Source of the DNA: Natronobacterium gregoryi SP2
GTDB lineage: Archaea > Halobacteriota > Halobacteria > Halobacteriales > Natrialbaceae
Length of the DNA stretch: 64,000 nucleotides
NCBI RefSeq assembly: GCF_000230715.2
Contig: NC_019792.1
Location: 2,604,001 to 2,668,000, forward strand
Reading direction: 5' to 3'
A program made the position numbers and the translations under genes. This document shows, in pieces, positions 54,566-62,766 of the stretch. The notes beneath the pieces were generated by a model. That model was given only the letters and a program-made list of their open reading frames with translations. It was not told the DNA's origin and made no database searches. How positions within the stretch are numbered: position 1 is the stretch's first letter; each line of letters opens with the position of its first letter.

Positions 54566-55876
54566 CTATAGCGTCTTCTCGGCCTCGTCGTCGTCCACGA
54601 CTTCGATGCCGCGGTTGTTGACCGCCATCGGATCGAGCCCGACTTCCTCGAGGAACCCTTTGTACTCGCGTTCGCACTGCTCGGCGTCTTTCTGCTTGTC
54701 GCTCGCGCGGTCACACAGTTCCACGAGGTTCTCGGGGACGTCGTTCTGGTAGACGATCCAGTGGTTGATCAGGTCCGAGAGGCGGCGAATGGGGCTGGTG
54801 AAGTGGCCGTAGATTTCGAAGTTCAGCGCGTGGTGGCCGCCGAACGGATCGTTCATATACTTCGCACGGGGCATCACCTTCATGACGGCCCACTGGATCT
54901 TGTCGAGTTGGCGGCCAGGGGCCTCCTCGAGGGTCGCGTTGACTGCCTTCCGGGGATCGTCCCAGGTGCTGCCGGGGATGGAGACGCCGTCTAAGTCCTG
55001 AATCTCCTGGAGGGCTTCGGACCACTCGTCCGGACTCGGCTGTGGGTGGACGCGGTACATCGCCTCGACGCCGCGGTCCCACATCAGCGTGTGCGTGACG
55101 GCTTTGTTCGCCTTCAGCATGCACTCCTCGATGATGGTGTGGGCACGGTCGCGGGCGGGGTTGAGCACGAGCGAGCCGTCCTCCTTTCGCTGTTCGTGCA
55201 TCCGGTCGGCGAGTTTGTGGACGAGTTTGTTCTCCTCGTGGAGGGGCGCGTCGGGGTCGTCCAGTCGGTTCTCGGCCTGCGAGTAGGTGAGTCGCTCGTC
55301 GGAGCGGATAACCGACTTGTAGATGTCGATGCTCTCGTAGCCCAGGTTCTCCTTGTCGAGGTGCATCTCGACGGTGTGGGCCAGGCGGTCCTCGTTGGGG
55401 ACCAGCGAACAGACCGTCTCGGCGAGCACCGGCGGCAGCATGTGGATCGTGTACCCCGGCAGGTAGACGGTATTACTGCGCTCGACGGCCGACCGCCACA
55501 TCGCGGTGTCGGGATTGACGTAGTGAGTCACGTCGGCGATGTGGACCCAGAGCACGTACTCGTCGTCGCGTTCTTCGATCGAGAGCGCGTCGTCGAAGTC
55601 CTGAGCGTCGATCGGGTCCGTCGTCCACGTCGTCAGATCGCGGAGGTCCTCACGCTCGTCGACCTCCTCCCGAATCTCGGCTTGGACGCCTTCGGTTCGT
55701 TCTTCGGCCTCCTCGAGTACCTCCGGCGGGAAGCCGTCAGGAATCTCGAACTTCTCGAACAGTTCCTCGCGTTTGTTCTCGAGGTGACGCGCGAGGTCCT
55801 CGGAGATCTCGACGGAGCCCTGGCCTTCCGCCGTGCCGGCTTCGGCCTGGGCGTCTGTATCTGTGTCGTCGCTCAT
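54566..55876 (-). CDS. RNB-domain exoribonuclease (RNase R/II-like)
   Basis: 436 residues from ATG 55876 (MSDDTDTDAQAEAG). RNB catalytic region TTDPIDAQDFDDALSIE (D87, D93, D95, D96 cluster), VHIADVTHYVNP, and GHFTSPIRRLSDLINHWIVY. RNB enzymes degrade RNA 3' to 5'. Cold-shock and S1 RNA-binding domains of bacterial RNase R are absent, as in many archaeal homologues, so the protein is a minimal RNB enzyme. Confidence 0.92.
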   Translation of the reverse strand: MSDDTDTDAQAEAGTAEGQGSVEISEDLARHLENKREELFEKFEIPDGFPPEVLEEAEERTEGVQAEIREEVDEREDLRDLTTWTTDPIDAQDFDDALSIEERDDEYVLWVHIADVTHYVNPDTAMWRSAVERSNTVYLPGYTIHMLPPVLAETVCSLVPNEDRLAHTVEMHLDKENLGYESIDIYKSVIRSDERLTYSQAENRLDDPDAPLHEENKLVHKLADRMHEQRKEDGSLVLNPARDRAHTIIEECMLKANKAVTHTLMWDRGVEAMYRVHPQPSPDEWSEALQEIQDLDGVSIPGSTWDDPRKAVNATLEEAPGRQLDKIQWAVMKVMPRAKYMNDPFGGHHALNFEIYGHFTSPIRRLSDLINHWIVYQNDVPENLVELCDRASDKQKDAEQCEREYKGFLEEVGLDPMAVNNRGIEVVDDDEAEKTL

Positions 55877-56179
55877 GCTTGAGATACAACAGGGCACACA
55901 GTTAGCGTTTGCTACAGAGATGCTTCGACCCGACAACTAACAGTTGAAACTTGAGTCGGAAAATATTACACCTTTGTAAAATACTATCAGGGCTGCCCAT
56001 GTCAATGAAATTGGCACTGTCTAGTTTCGCACCTCCCCGGCTGGCGTTCGGCCATCGAGCGCTTGATTCGGTCGCTCATAGTTGTCGTGGTGTCTGAAGC
56101 GTCGGCTGCGTTGAATCGCTAGATTGCGTCGAGGAAGCTCAGTAAATCAAAGGAGTTGAAACTGGAGACTTCGGTTGCC
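55877..56179. other. Gene-free region at the edge of the IS graveyard
   Basis: Holds the promoter region of the RNB gene (AT-rich at about 55960-55985) and, at 56021-56105, a short integrase tail. Nothing else recognised. Confidence 0.5.
56021..56105 (-). pseudogene. Integrase-core (IS3/IS481-type) transposase tail
   Basis: Reads RFRHHDNYERPNQALDGRTP and AGEVRN, then TAG. The NYERPNQALDGRTPAE pattern is the C-terminal signature of rve-type transposases. Only about 27 codons remain. Confidence 0.65.
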
Positions 56180-56778
56180 TATGACTCAAATCTCCCGCTT
56201 CACCGAACGATGTGTTTCGATTGCTCAAACAATTACGAGTAAACGAGACAGACCCGCCACCCCGAAGGGTGACGGCGGATTCGCCGCTTATGCCCTCGTT
56301 TCGCTGCATGTCTCCGGATTTACCTCGATACGTCCTCTCGGGTGGCCGATCTCTCTGCACCCTCCACGCTGTGTAAGGCGTTTGACCGGATCGAGATGAG
56401 CGTCTGCCGAGTGCTGCTGTGCCAGTCGGCGCAGTTCGGCTCCTCTGAACACGCTGCAATCGACCCAGCGTTCTCTGAACGAGAGCGTGCCAGCCGCCAC
56501 TACTGCCACCGAACAAGTTATTGTGGTCAGACGCTCAAAGTCACAAAACTCGTCGAGACAGCAACGCGAGCTGTCCTCGGCCTTCACTGCTCCACAACGT
56601 TAGAAGGCAATGACACAGATCGCTGTGAGCAGATAGTCCGCCGGAACGCGGGCGATCTGCAGTCTTTGGCCGCTGATAAGGACTATGACAAGTAACAACT
56701 CCGCGAACGACTCCGTGAACTTGGCATTCGCCCGTTGGTCAAACACCGAACGCTCTTGTGAAGGACATTGTTGGTGAG

Positions 56779-57663
56779 TCAGAGAACAGTTCGAACGATG
56801 TCTTTCAGGGCTTTTCGACCGGGTTTGCGTAGGATTTTCCGACGAAATTCGAAGAGTCTGAGATACGTGGTGAGTTTGTCCTTCGAGATACCTCGATGCG
56901 GCGAGAGCCACCGTCGCGCCAGCGACGCGTGGCTCTCGCACGTATTCACGTGTACATCTCCATCAACGTACTCTCCCTCGCCGTGAATAACCGCTTCTCG
57001 CTGGTACGTTTCGTCCGTCTCTAACGGGTCGTAGGCACGAAAGCCGTCGGTATAGACTGTCAGCGACTCCTCCTCGTGGGAATCGAGGAGGAGTCGCACA
57101 GCCGATTCGTCGGCGGATTTCGACGGGATGACGTATCGCTGATCGCTACCGCGATCAACGAGGACAAACACAGGTGGCTTGTCTTCGTCGTAGTTTCCTC
57201 TGCCACGTTTCGAGAGACCACGCGAGCGCGACTCCTGGTCGCGCTCGCGGCCTTTCTTTCCGGCAGAAACGTAGAACTCATCGATCTCGACGGGGCCAAC
57301 GAGATCGAGCTGAGGCGCGTCGAGCGTTCTGGCGAAACGCTCGACGCGCCGGTGAAGCGATCGGTAGGAGACGTCAATTTCAGCGTCTAACTGGCGGATA
57401 CTCGTGTTGAATCGGAGCAACGAGTAGAACGCGAACAACAGCTTGTCAAGGCCGATCTTCGCGTGCGCGAAGATCGTGCCGGTCTTGTCGTTGAACGTGC
57501 GTCCACAATTTTTACAGCGATACCGCTGATACTCTCGATAGCTGCCGTACTTGATCACCGATTCAGACTGGCAGCGCGGGCACTGGAGGCCCTCGCGCCA
57601 GCGAACCTGCTCCAGCAGGTTCGCGGCGCTCGCCTCTGAGCGAAACACTTCAACTGGGAACAT
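56779..57663 (-). CDS. IS1595-family transposase, second copy
   Basis: 294 residues from ATG 57663 (MFPVEVFRSEASAANLLEQV). Zinc ribbon CPRCQSES to YRCKNCGRTF, and a DDE core with VEIDEFYVSAG, VYTDGFRAYD and HVNTCESHASLARRWL. A longer in-frame reading from 57687 would translate the hairpin and is rejected. Same length as the transposase at 40642 although the sequences differ throughout. Confidence 0.93.
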   Translation of the reverse strand: MFPVEVFRSEASAANLLEQVRWREGLQCPRCQSESVIKYGSYREYQRYRCKNCGRTFNDKTGTIFAHAKIGLDKLLFAFYSLLRFNTSIRQLDAEIDVSYRSLHRRVERFARTLDAPQLDLVGPVEIDEFYVSAGKKGRERDQESRSRGLSKRGRGNYDEDKPPVFVLVDRGSDQRYVIPSKSADESAVRLLLDSHEEESLTVYTDGFRAYDPLETDETYQREAVIHGEGEYVDGDVHVNTCESHASLARRWLSPHRGISKDKLTTYLRLFEFRRKILRKPGRKALKDIVRTVL

Positions 57664-57667
57664 AGTC

Positions 57668-57689
57668 GGGTGATGCTGACGCATCACCC
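57668..57689 (-). promoter_or_regulatory. Hairpin upstream of the second IS1595 transposase
   Basis: GGGTGATGC and GCATCACCC form a perfect 9-bp stem with a 4-nt loop, ending 4 nt before the ATG. Preceded by GCGGGCAA, as in the first copy. Confidence 0.6.
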
Positions 57690-58088
57690 TTGCCCGCTAC
57701 GCTTTCACAGCGCCAGCTCTGTTCGACCAACAATCTGCTTCCGAAGAGCGAACACCGAATCTTCGTTCCGTAGGATCACGCGCACAACGCCCGAATTGAC
57801 GAAGATCGATACGCTCAGGACTCAATGAACGAAACCGTCAACTCCGCAGTCAAGTGCTCGTTCGACTACGCCGTGCGGGCGCGTAGCTGGTATCAAGAGT
57901 GACATAAAATCGCGCTGATGTGTATCGTCTCCAACATCAAACGTGCAGTCAAACAGTGAAATCCACCGCCTTACAGCGATTCAACAGGACCACCCCTACG
58001 GTTATTCTGCTTCATTTCCCTGCTCTTCACAGAGTAATCGGAGCGGATGCCACGGGGCTCGACCCCGAAGTTGTTGACATTAGTCGTG

Positions 58089-58319
58089 TTAGTTGGTTTC
58101 TGTGTATCTGCCAGCGATAAATCCAAATATGAGTGTCAGGAACTCCGTCAGTGGAGAAGTGAGTTCTGTTATTCCGACGGCAACAAGAAACAATATCGCC
58201 AAAAATCCTATCGTGAAAAGGAGGGCAATTATTCCACCCCAATCGGCTTCCCCAGTGCCTAATAGTGATTTGAACCCTACCGCTTCGGACGTTCGCTTCT
58301 GAATTGGTTCCACGCCCAT
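58089..58319 (-). CDS. 76-residue membrane protein in low-GC DNA
   Basis: From ATG 58319: MGVEPIQKRTSEAVGFKSLL, then two hydrophobic helices (WGGIIALLFTIGFLAILFLV and ELTSPLTEFLTLIFGFIAG), and ends RYTETN. AT-rich codon use, like the islet gene at 47479. Function unknown; likely an accessory-region small membrane protein. Confidence 0.6.
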   Translation of the reverse strand: MGVEPIQKRTSEAVGFKSLLGTGEADWGGIIALLFTIGFLAILFLVAVGITELTSPLTEFLTLIFGFIAGRYTETN

Positions 58320-58399
58320 ACAATGAGCGACGCCAAACATCTACTTAAATCGTATTGGTGGTGTAACATATTTTGTAGACCGGTGAACATTCAAGCATG

Positions 58400-58470
58400 T
58401 GACATCCTCCGCACCCTGAAGGGCGCGGCTTCCCGTACGGCAGGGTGGGATATTTGCCGGTCGACGATAC
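58400..58470. mobile_element. IS605/IS1341-like end remnant
   Basis: TGACATCCTCCGCACCCTGA then AGGGCGCGGCTTCCCG hairpin and a GGTGGGATATTTGCCGGTCG tail. Homologous to 40482-40549. No tnpB adjacent. Confidence 0.55.
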
Positions 58471-58527
58471 GACCTGTTCTCTCGTGGGAAACACTCGCTC
58501 TCGCGGCCGAACAGGTATAATAATTAC

Positions 58528-58611
58528 TGATACGGATTGCTGTAAGACATTGGCGATGCAACCACGCCCCGCCTTGCGGTTGCACCGGTAAATCAGTACA
58601 GAAACCGTAGA
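58528..58611. repeat. Palindromic element R7 (TGATACGG family)
   Basis: Copy 7: ends TGATACGGATTGCTGTAA and AGTACAGAAACCGTAGA; inner arms GATGCAACCAC and GCGGTTGCACC. Lies inside the IS-rich region. Confidence 0.75.
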
Positions 58612-58803
58612 ATCCCCATGGAGCAGTAGCACGTACGAGTCCGGAAACACACTCTACGTGCTGGTGCAAACGGTACCGACCCATATTCCCCATCTCCAGA
58701 ACCGTCAGTTAAATGCGTTGTCGAGTCTCATACCCGGGAAGAAGTGCGCGCCCGTGAGTCAGACAGTGACTTCGAGTTCTGCACCGGTTGGGGGAGAGTC
58801 GTG

Positions 58804-60432
58804 CATCCGTTCTAGTTTAGCAGATCGGGGTATCCAGAAACGCCAAGCTAGAATTGTCAGTAACTAGGAATGTGAGAATCCGGTGGGAAGTGTGTACAAA
58901 CCACCGGATTCAGTAGTTGTGAATCGAATTCAAAGAGCGTTTCCATCTGATGAGTTGCGCGAGCGTGCTCGCGCAACGAATCTCATCCAGCGAGAGCGGA
59001 AACTCGACGTCGTCGGCCTGTTTTACACGCTTTCACTCGGCTTCGCTGCCGGATCTGATCGATCCATTCAGGCGTTTCTCGAACGCTACGTCGAGATGGC
59101 TGACTGTGACGAACTCTCGTATGCAACGTTTCACGGCTGGTTCAAACCGGGATTCGTTGCACTCCTTCGAGAGATTCTCGATGACGCCATCGAGAATCTC
59201 GATACGGGCCAAACCGAGCTTACCGGACGTCTCAAACGATTTCGAGACGTCCTCATCGTCGATGCTACGGTCATCTCGCTCTACCAAGACGCCAGAGACG
59301 TCTATGCACTCGATGACGACCGAGCCGGGGCGAAACTTCACCTCACCGAATCGCTCTCGACGGGGCTTCCGACACGATTCCAGACAACCGACGCAACCAC
59401 CCACGAACGGAGCCAGCTACCCACCGGTGAGTGGGTAGCTGGCGCCCTCATCCTGTTCGATCTCGGCTACTACGATTTCTGGCTGTTCGACCGCATTGAC
59501 GCCAATGGCGGCTGGTTCGTCTCTCGCGTCAAGGAAAATGCAGACTTCGAGATTGTCGAGGAACTCCGTACGTGGCGCGGCAACAGCATTCCGCTAGAAG
59601 GCCAGTCGCTGCAGGCCGTCCTCGACGACCTGCAGCGACAGGAAATCGACGTACAGATCACGCTCTCGTTCGACCGCAAACGAGGGTCGGGCGCCAGCGC
59701 GACCCGAACCTTCCGATTAGTCGGCGTTCGCAACGACGACAGCAGCGAGTATCATCTGTACCTGACGAATCTGGACAGAGACGACTACCGCGCGCCCGAT
59801 ATCGCACAGCTCTATCGGGCGCGCTGGGAGATCGAACTGCTGTTCAAAGAACTTAAATCACGGTTCGATTTGGACGAGATCAACACGACCGACGCTTACA
59901 TCATCGAGGCGCTGATCATCATGGCAGCACTCTCGCTGTTGATGAGCCGGGTTATCGTCGACGAACTCCAGAAACTGGACGCAACCCAGCGAGACCGCGC
60001 CGACGACGCCGCGGCGTCGTCGACGCGGCTCCCTCGACGACGCTGTTCACACGCCGTCGAACGGCACGCGCACCTGATCCAGTTGTACCTGATGCTTGAT
60101 CTGGGGTACGAACTACCGGATCTTGATTCGTTGTTGCTGTGGTCGTCACGAGATCCAAATCCACATCGTCCGAGGTTACGTGAACAGGTAGAGTCAGGCG
60201 AGTTCTGGTAGAAAACTCGCCTGACGAGACGGTCTGGATCGCCCGGCCTGATCAGCGACGGCTTTGGAACGGCGGCGCACTCACGACCGCGAGTGCGCCG
60301 CCTTCGACGGGAGAGATGGTCGAACAGTAGCTGGTCTGCCGGAACAGCAGTGATCTCGGTGTGATTGTGGTCAGACTCGACGTAATTTCGGCGTGATCTT
60401 CGTCTCAGTCGGTCACTAAGCTAGAACGGATG
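58804..60432 (+). mobile_element. Intact IS4-family (ISH8-group) insertion sequence
   Basis: 1629 bp, bounded by inverted repeats CATCCGTTCTAGTTTAG (left) and complement CATCCGTTCTAGCTTAG (right). It is flanked by a perfect 10-bp target duplication GAGAGTCGTG (58794-58803 and 60433-60442). Recent insertion. Confidence 0.93.
58883..60211 (+). CDS. IS4-family (ISH8-group) transposase
   Basis: 442 residues (GTG start at 58883). DDE residues in VLIVDATVISLYQ, ALILFDLGYYDFWLFD and YRARWEIELLFKELKS (the YREK-like signature). N-terminal helical region includes RERKLDVVGLFYTLSLGFAA. The gene is full length and matches an intact element with clean ends and target duplication, so it is probably functional. 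Confidence 0.92.
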   Translation: MGSVYKPPDSVVVNRIQRAFPSDELRERARATNLIQRERKLDVVGLFYTLSLGFAAGSDRSIQAFLERYVEMADCDELSYATFHGWFKPGFVALLREILDDAIENLDTGQTELTGRLKRFRDVLIVDATVISLYQDARDVYALDDDRAGAKLHLTESLSTGLPTRFQTTDATTHERSQLPTGEWVAGALILFDLGYYDFWLFDRIDANGGWFVSRVKENADFEIVEELRTWRGNSIPLEGQSLQAVLDDLQRQEIDVQITLSFDRKRGSGASATRTFRLVGVRNDDSSEYHLYLTNLDRDDYRAPDIAQLYRARWEIELLFKELKSRFDLDEINTTDAYIIEALIIMAALSLLMSRVIVDELQKLDATQRDRADDAAASSTRLPRRRCSHAVERHAHLIQLYLMLDLGYELPDLDSLLLWSSRDPNPHRPRLREQVESGEFW

Positions 60433-60854
60433 GAGAGTCGTGGTGAATCAGACGTGTGGACCGTTCGATAACACACTACGCCCGTGAAGCGGTGGGCGAG
60501 CCAGGCTGACGAGTCGGATACCGTCTTCGAGCGGTCACCCTGAGTCGGATCGGTGGGGGAGCACCTGGCCCCAGACGTGTTTTTCGAGGAGCCTGACGGT
60601 CATCGGTCGGTCCACCTCGAGACAGCAGGACAGTCGCGGGTGACCTCCTCCTCACCGTAAACAGTAGTTGCCGAAACAACGGACCAAAATCCCTGAAACT
60701 CTTTGATTCGTTAGGGTAGTTGGTGGCACTAGCGTACGATAGCTGAAGCGGCACGATCAAGGAAGCGAAGGAGCGCCGTACAGCGGCGCTCCGAAGCGTT
60801 GTCACTCACTTTGCTTCTTCTTGACCGATCTTCTCGGTCGGTGCAGAGAGCGGT
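60433..60854. other. IS-fossil region without a gene
   Basis: Contains an IS605-like end (60641-60663, TGACCTCCTCCTCACCGTAA) and a hairpin GGAGCGCCG-TACAG-CGGCGCTCC (60770-60792) preceded by TAGCTGAAG, the layout found before IS1595 transposases but with no transposase start following. Confidence 0.5.
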
Positions 60855-61967
60855 CTATCCGTAGTCAGCCAAGAGCACGAATTCACGGAATATCTTCGTC
60901 GAGATCGGTGGTTTTCCAGGAATCGTTCCCTCTGTGACGAGAACGTTCGCCAGAACCCAGAGATTGTACAGCGCAACTGCGAACAGAAAGTAGAACAGTC
61001 GCACCGAGAACGTCGGCGACGGCGTTCTCGGAAGAAAGTCTCCGATTTGGCGATAGGAGGGTTCAATTCCCCAGCGGCGGCGGAACACCGCCGCGTACGC
61101 TCGGGCGGACCCAGGTGTAAGCTCGAGGTTTGTAACGAACCACACGGAATCGCCCTCTTTTGAGCGACGAGGGACTGCAAAGACCGTTACGGGAACCGAT
61201 GCGGTCGGTTCCCGCTTGCGCTGCATGAGATAGTCGTCGACGACCGTCTCAGCGTCGGCGCTGAGACGGCCTTTCATCCCTTTACTCGGACGTGCACGGA
61301 CGATATAGTCGACGTCGTGTTGCTCGAGTTCCGCAACGACGTGAACCTGGTAGAACCCTCTATCGAGGTAGACGTGTCTGATTGCGACGTACTCTTGTGC
61401 GGTTTCGAGAAGCGAGCGAACGGTTTCGCGCTTTTCGCGAAAGCCGTTCGCTTCCAGTGCCAGGACATCGAGTGTAAACCGCGTTCCTGGTGCAACGATA
61501 CAGATCGTCGCAAAACAGTACGTTCGATTGGTTCCCTAATCGGGATAGGTAATCAGGACGTGGTCAGTGTCTGCATTGCCGTAAAACCGCCACTGGTGGA
61601 GGTCGATCGCAACATCGACACACTCGGGTAAGAGCCGTCGTTTCCGGAGGATCTCGAAGAGGTCGTCGCTGACGCCATCGAACTGGCCGTCGATGGCGTC
61701 CGCCTCCATGTTCCGAAGGTGGGAGAGAAGCGACTTTGCGAGTCCGTTGCGAGCCGTCGACGTCACGTCGACGGGCTCGCCGTCATCGAGTTGACACGTT
61801 TTCTCAGCTGTGTTGGCAAACTCCTGTTCGAAGGCGACACGAGAGAGGAACTTCTCGAAGTCTTCTCTCGTATAGCTCCCACCGGATTTGATGCCAAAGT
61901 CGAGCGCTGGATACACGATGGTGGATGCGGCGCGACAGACCTGTTTTGCTTCGGTCGTTTCGACCAT
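60855..61967 (-). pseudogene. DDE (IS4/ISH3-like) transposase with an in-frame amber codon
   Basis: A single frame runs from ATG 61967 to 60855 (about 370 codons) with one TAG at 61536-61538 between YPD and GTNRTYCFATICIVAPGTRF. The parts read DVAIDLHQWRFYGNADTDHV (first acidic motif region), IRHVYLDRGFYQVHVVAELE (second) and RRRWGIEPSYRQIGDFLPRT (third). No frameshift is needed; only the stop interrupts it. Confidence 0.8.
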
Positions 61968-62012
61968 AGCAGCCCTACCAGCAACGGCACAAATTAGGTT
62001 CGGCGTCTACTG

Positions 62013-62049
62013 TGAACGGCGGGATTCTCTCCTTGAAGAAAGATAGCCG
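62013..62049. mobile_element. IS605/IS1341-like end remnant abutting the broken ferredoxin
   Basis: GTGAACGGCGGGATTCTCTC and CTTGAAGAAAGATAGCC, nearly the same as 44113-44152. It follows directly on the last ferredoxin-like codons, so an element seems to have truncated that gene. Confidence 0.5.
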
Positions 62050-62285
62050 AACCGGACGGCGGCAGCGTCGTGCCAGTGGGCTGGGTCGGGTGCCGGGTCG
62101 ACCGCGACGGTACAGGTGGCACACAGGCCCTAGCCACCGCAATTGAGTTGCGACGAGACGGTTCCGTAGGTCGAAAACCCTCGGTTGCGGAGGGCGTCCC
62201 GAAGTATCGTTCCGCGTTCGACTGTGATCGTCGATCGGTCGTCGCCGTCGATCACGGTGAGTTCGACCGGTTCGCTTACGGTCAC
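62050..62285 (-). pseudogene. Second 2Fe-2S ferredoxin gene, broken by TAG and truncated
   Basis: GTG start at 62285 overlaps the stop of the upstream ferredoxin (GTGA). It reads VTVSEPVELTVIDGDDRSTI, then GFSTYGTVSSQLNCGG, TAG (62130-62132), GLCATCTVAVDPAPDPAHWH. The cluster cysteines (C49, C55, C58 by codon number) keep the C-x5-C-x2-C spacing of the intact neighbour, with the stop at codon 52 between them. The C-terminal half, with the fourth cysteine, is replaced by an IS-like end. Confidence 0.75.
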
Positions 62286-62632
62286 GGTTCCTCCGGATCG
62301 GCTTTCTCCTCCGTTCGGTCAGTGTGTTGCCCCCAGTATCCGGGGTACTTCTCGACGACGAGGTCGTCTTCGACGCGGAGCTGACAGGCAAGTCGGAGCC
62401 CGGATGCCGTATCGTGTGGCGGAATCGACAGGCGAAGGCGTTCCCGGGAACCGGGCGCTCCCACCTCGCCGGACACTGCAACGGCGCAGGTACCACACGA
62501 TCCCAGCCCACGACAATTGAGGGTGTCGGCACGGCCGTTGTGCGGTGACTCGTCCGCACGGAGAAGGACGTTCCGAAGCACTGCGTCCGTTTCGCACTCG
62601 AGTTCCCGATCGTGAATGGTAACAGTAGGCAC
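62282..62632 (-). CDS. Plant-type 2Fe-2S ferredoxin
   Basis: 116 residues from GTG 62632 (VPTVTIHDRELECETDAVLR). Cluster ligands C40, C46, C49 (NCRGLGSCGTCAV) and C83 (RLACQL), a beta-grasp ferredoxin. The C-terminal tail (VEKYPGYWGQHTDRTEEKAD) is typical of the chloroplast-like haloarchaeal branch with low-potential electron transfer. Divergent from the saccharopine-dehydrogenase-like gene, 134 bp apart. Confidence 0.87.
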   Translation of the reverse strand: MPTVTIHDRELECETDAVLRNVLLRADESPHNGRADTLNCRGLGSCGTCAVAVSGEVGAPGSRERLRLSIPPHDTASGLRLACQLRVEDDLVVEKYPGYWGQHTDRTEEKADPEEP

Positions 62633-62766
62633 GATCGGTTTCCGGGCGCGAGAGACAAAACCGCACTGCCATACCAAGTGATGGGGACGCTCTGTGGGAG
62701 AGCGTCGGGCGAGTAGGGAGACCACCGAACAGTTGAGGATGGTGGGACACGAATGCTCTGGTACTC

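Larger units (their letters stand above)
56751..57750 (-). mobile_element. Intact IS1595-family (ISH4-like) insertion sequence, second copy
   Basis: 1000 bp with inverted repeats (CGCTCTTGTGAAGGACATTG TTGGT at the left and complement CGCTCTTCGGAAGCAGATTG TTGGT at the right). Flanked by AACACCGAA at 56742-56750 and 57751-57759, a 9-bp direct repeat; IS1595 elements normally make 8 bp, so one base may be coincidence. Divergent in sequence from the copy at 40550. Confidence 0.9.
56180..57958 (+). pseudogene. IS5-type transposase pseudogene split by an IS1595 insertion
   Basis: The N-terminal part (ISRFTERCVSIAQTITSK) changes frame near 56320 to VADLSAPSTLCKAFDRIEMS and goes on to QSLAADKDYDK, where there is a stop. 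After the IS1595 element (56751-57750) the reading resumes with degenerate sequence related to NETVNSAVKCSFDYAVRARS and IALMCIVSNIKRAVKQ (57825-57958). This is an old IS5-family element with at least one frameshift and stop, later interrupted. Confidence 0.75.

Noticed and set aside
57664-57687. Upstream ATG giving a longer IS1595 transposase
   Set aside because: It would translate the regulatory hairpin; the other copy gives the same protein length from the later ATG.
61274-61513. Separate small frame inside the amber-interrupted transposase
   Set aside because: It is out of phase; the true reading continues straight past the TAG in the same frame as both flanking parts.
62050-62285. Amber codons as evidence for pyrrolysine or recoding
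   Set aside because: Only two isolated TAGs, both in genes with other signs of decay or mobility, and no pyl genes in the window.
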